Assembly: GCA_902496125.1 (NCBI GenBank)
Contig: CABUZU010000119.1
Coordinates: forward strand, 1 to 5,616
Length of the DNA: 5,616 nt
Reading direction: 5' to 3'
Source of the DNA: an uncultured Lachnospiraceae bacterium
Lineage (GTDB): Bacteria > Bacillota > Clostridia > Lachnospirales > Lachnospiraceae
Shown here piece by piece: positions 5,589 to 5,616 of the stretch. Each line of letters begins with the position of its first letter. The first letter of the stretch is position 1. The notes beneath the pieces were generated by a model. It had not been told where the DNA came from and did not search any database. It was given only the letters and a program-made list of their open reading frames with translations. Both the position numbers and the translations under genes were made by a program.

Positions 5589-5616
5589 GCATTGATATGA
5601 AAAAATAGCTATAAAA

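Overview
The window looks like chromosomal DNA from a low-G+C, endospore-forming Bacillota, most likely a clostridial lineage such as Lachnospiraceae (inference). The best evidence for sporulation is a clear spoIVA gene. Strong AGGAGG-type ribosome binding sites and AT-rich sequence also fit. I see no phage, transposase, CRISPR, rRNA or tRNA gene. Most of the window is ordinary housekeeping and sporulation DNA, and I do not see a convincing new multi-gene system.

Layout from left to right. (1) 1-1024, minus strand: the N-terminal two thirds of spoIVA, the spore-coat basement-layer ATPase, running off the left edge. (2) 1025-1318: a divergent intergenic region. It holds a weak sigma-E-like promoter for spoIVA and then a block of four successive palindromes (1101-1286) that may be a dispersed repeat. 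(3) 1319-2968, plus strand: a 549-residue membrane-anchored MutS-family ATPase that lacks the mismatch-recognition part of true MutS. (4) 2935-3551, minus strand: two small translationally coupled genes (125 and 80 aa) of unknown function. The last one overlaps the end of the MutS-like gene tail-to-tail by 34 bp. (5) 3552-3668: a divergent promoter region with a good vegetative promoter for the next gene. (6) 3669-4376, plus strand: deoD, purine nucleoside phosphorylase. (7) 4379-4423: a bidirectional terminator hairpin. Its loop carries the stop codon of the next gene. (8) 4399-5553, minus strand: a secreted D-alanyl-D-alanine carboxypeptidase (peptidase S11, DacF/DacB type), probably starting at a TTG codon. 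(9) 5554-5616: its short AT-rich upstream region.

The genes form alternating divergent and convergent pairs, not one operon. SpoIVA and possibly the carboxypeptidase (coat base and cortex/peptidoglycan) share a sporulation theme. DeoD is nucleoside salvage. The MutS-like protein and the two small genes are the least understood parts and, with the palindrome block, the best places for a second look.
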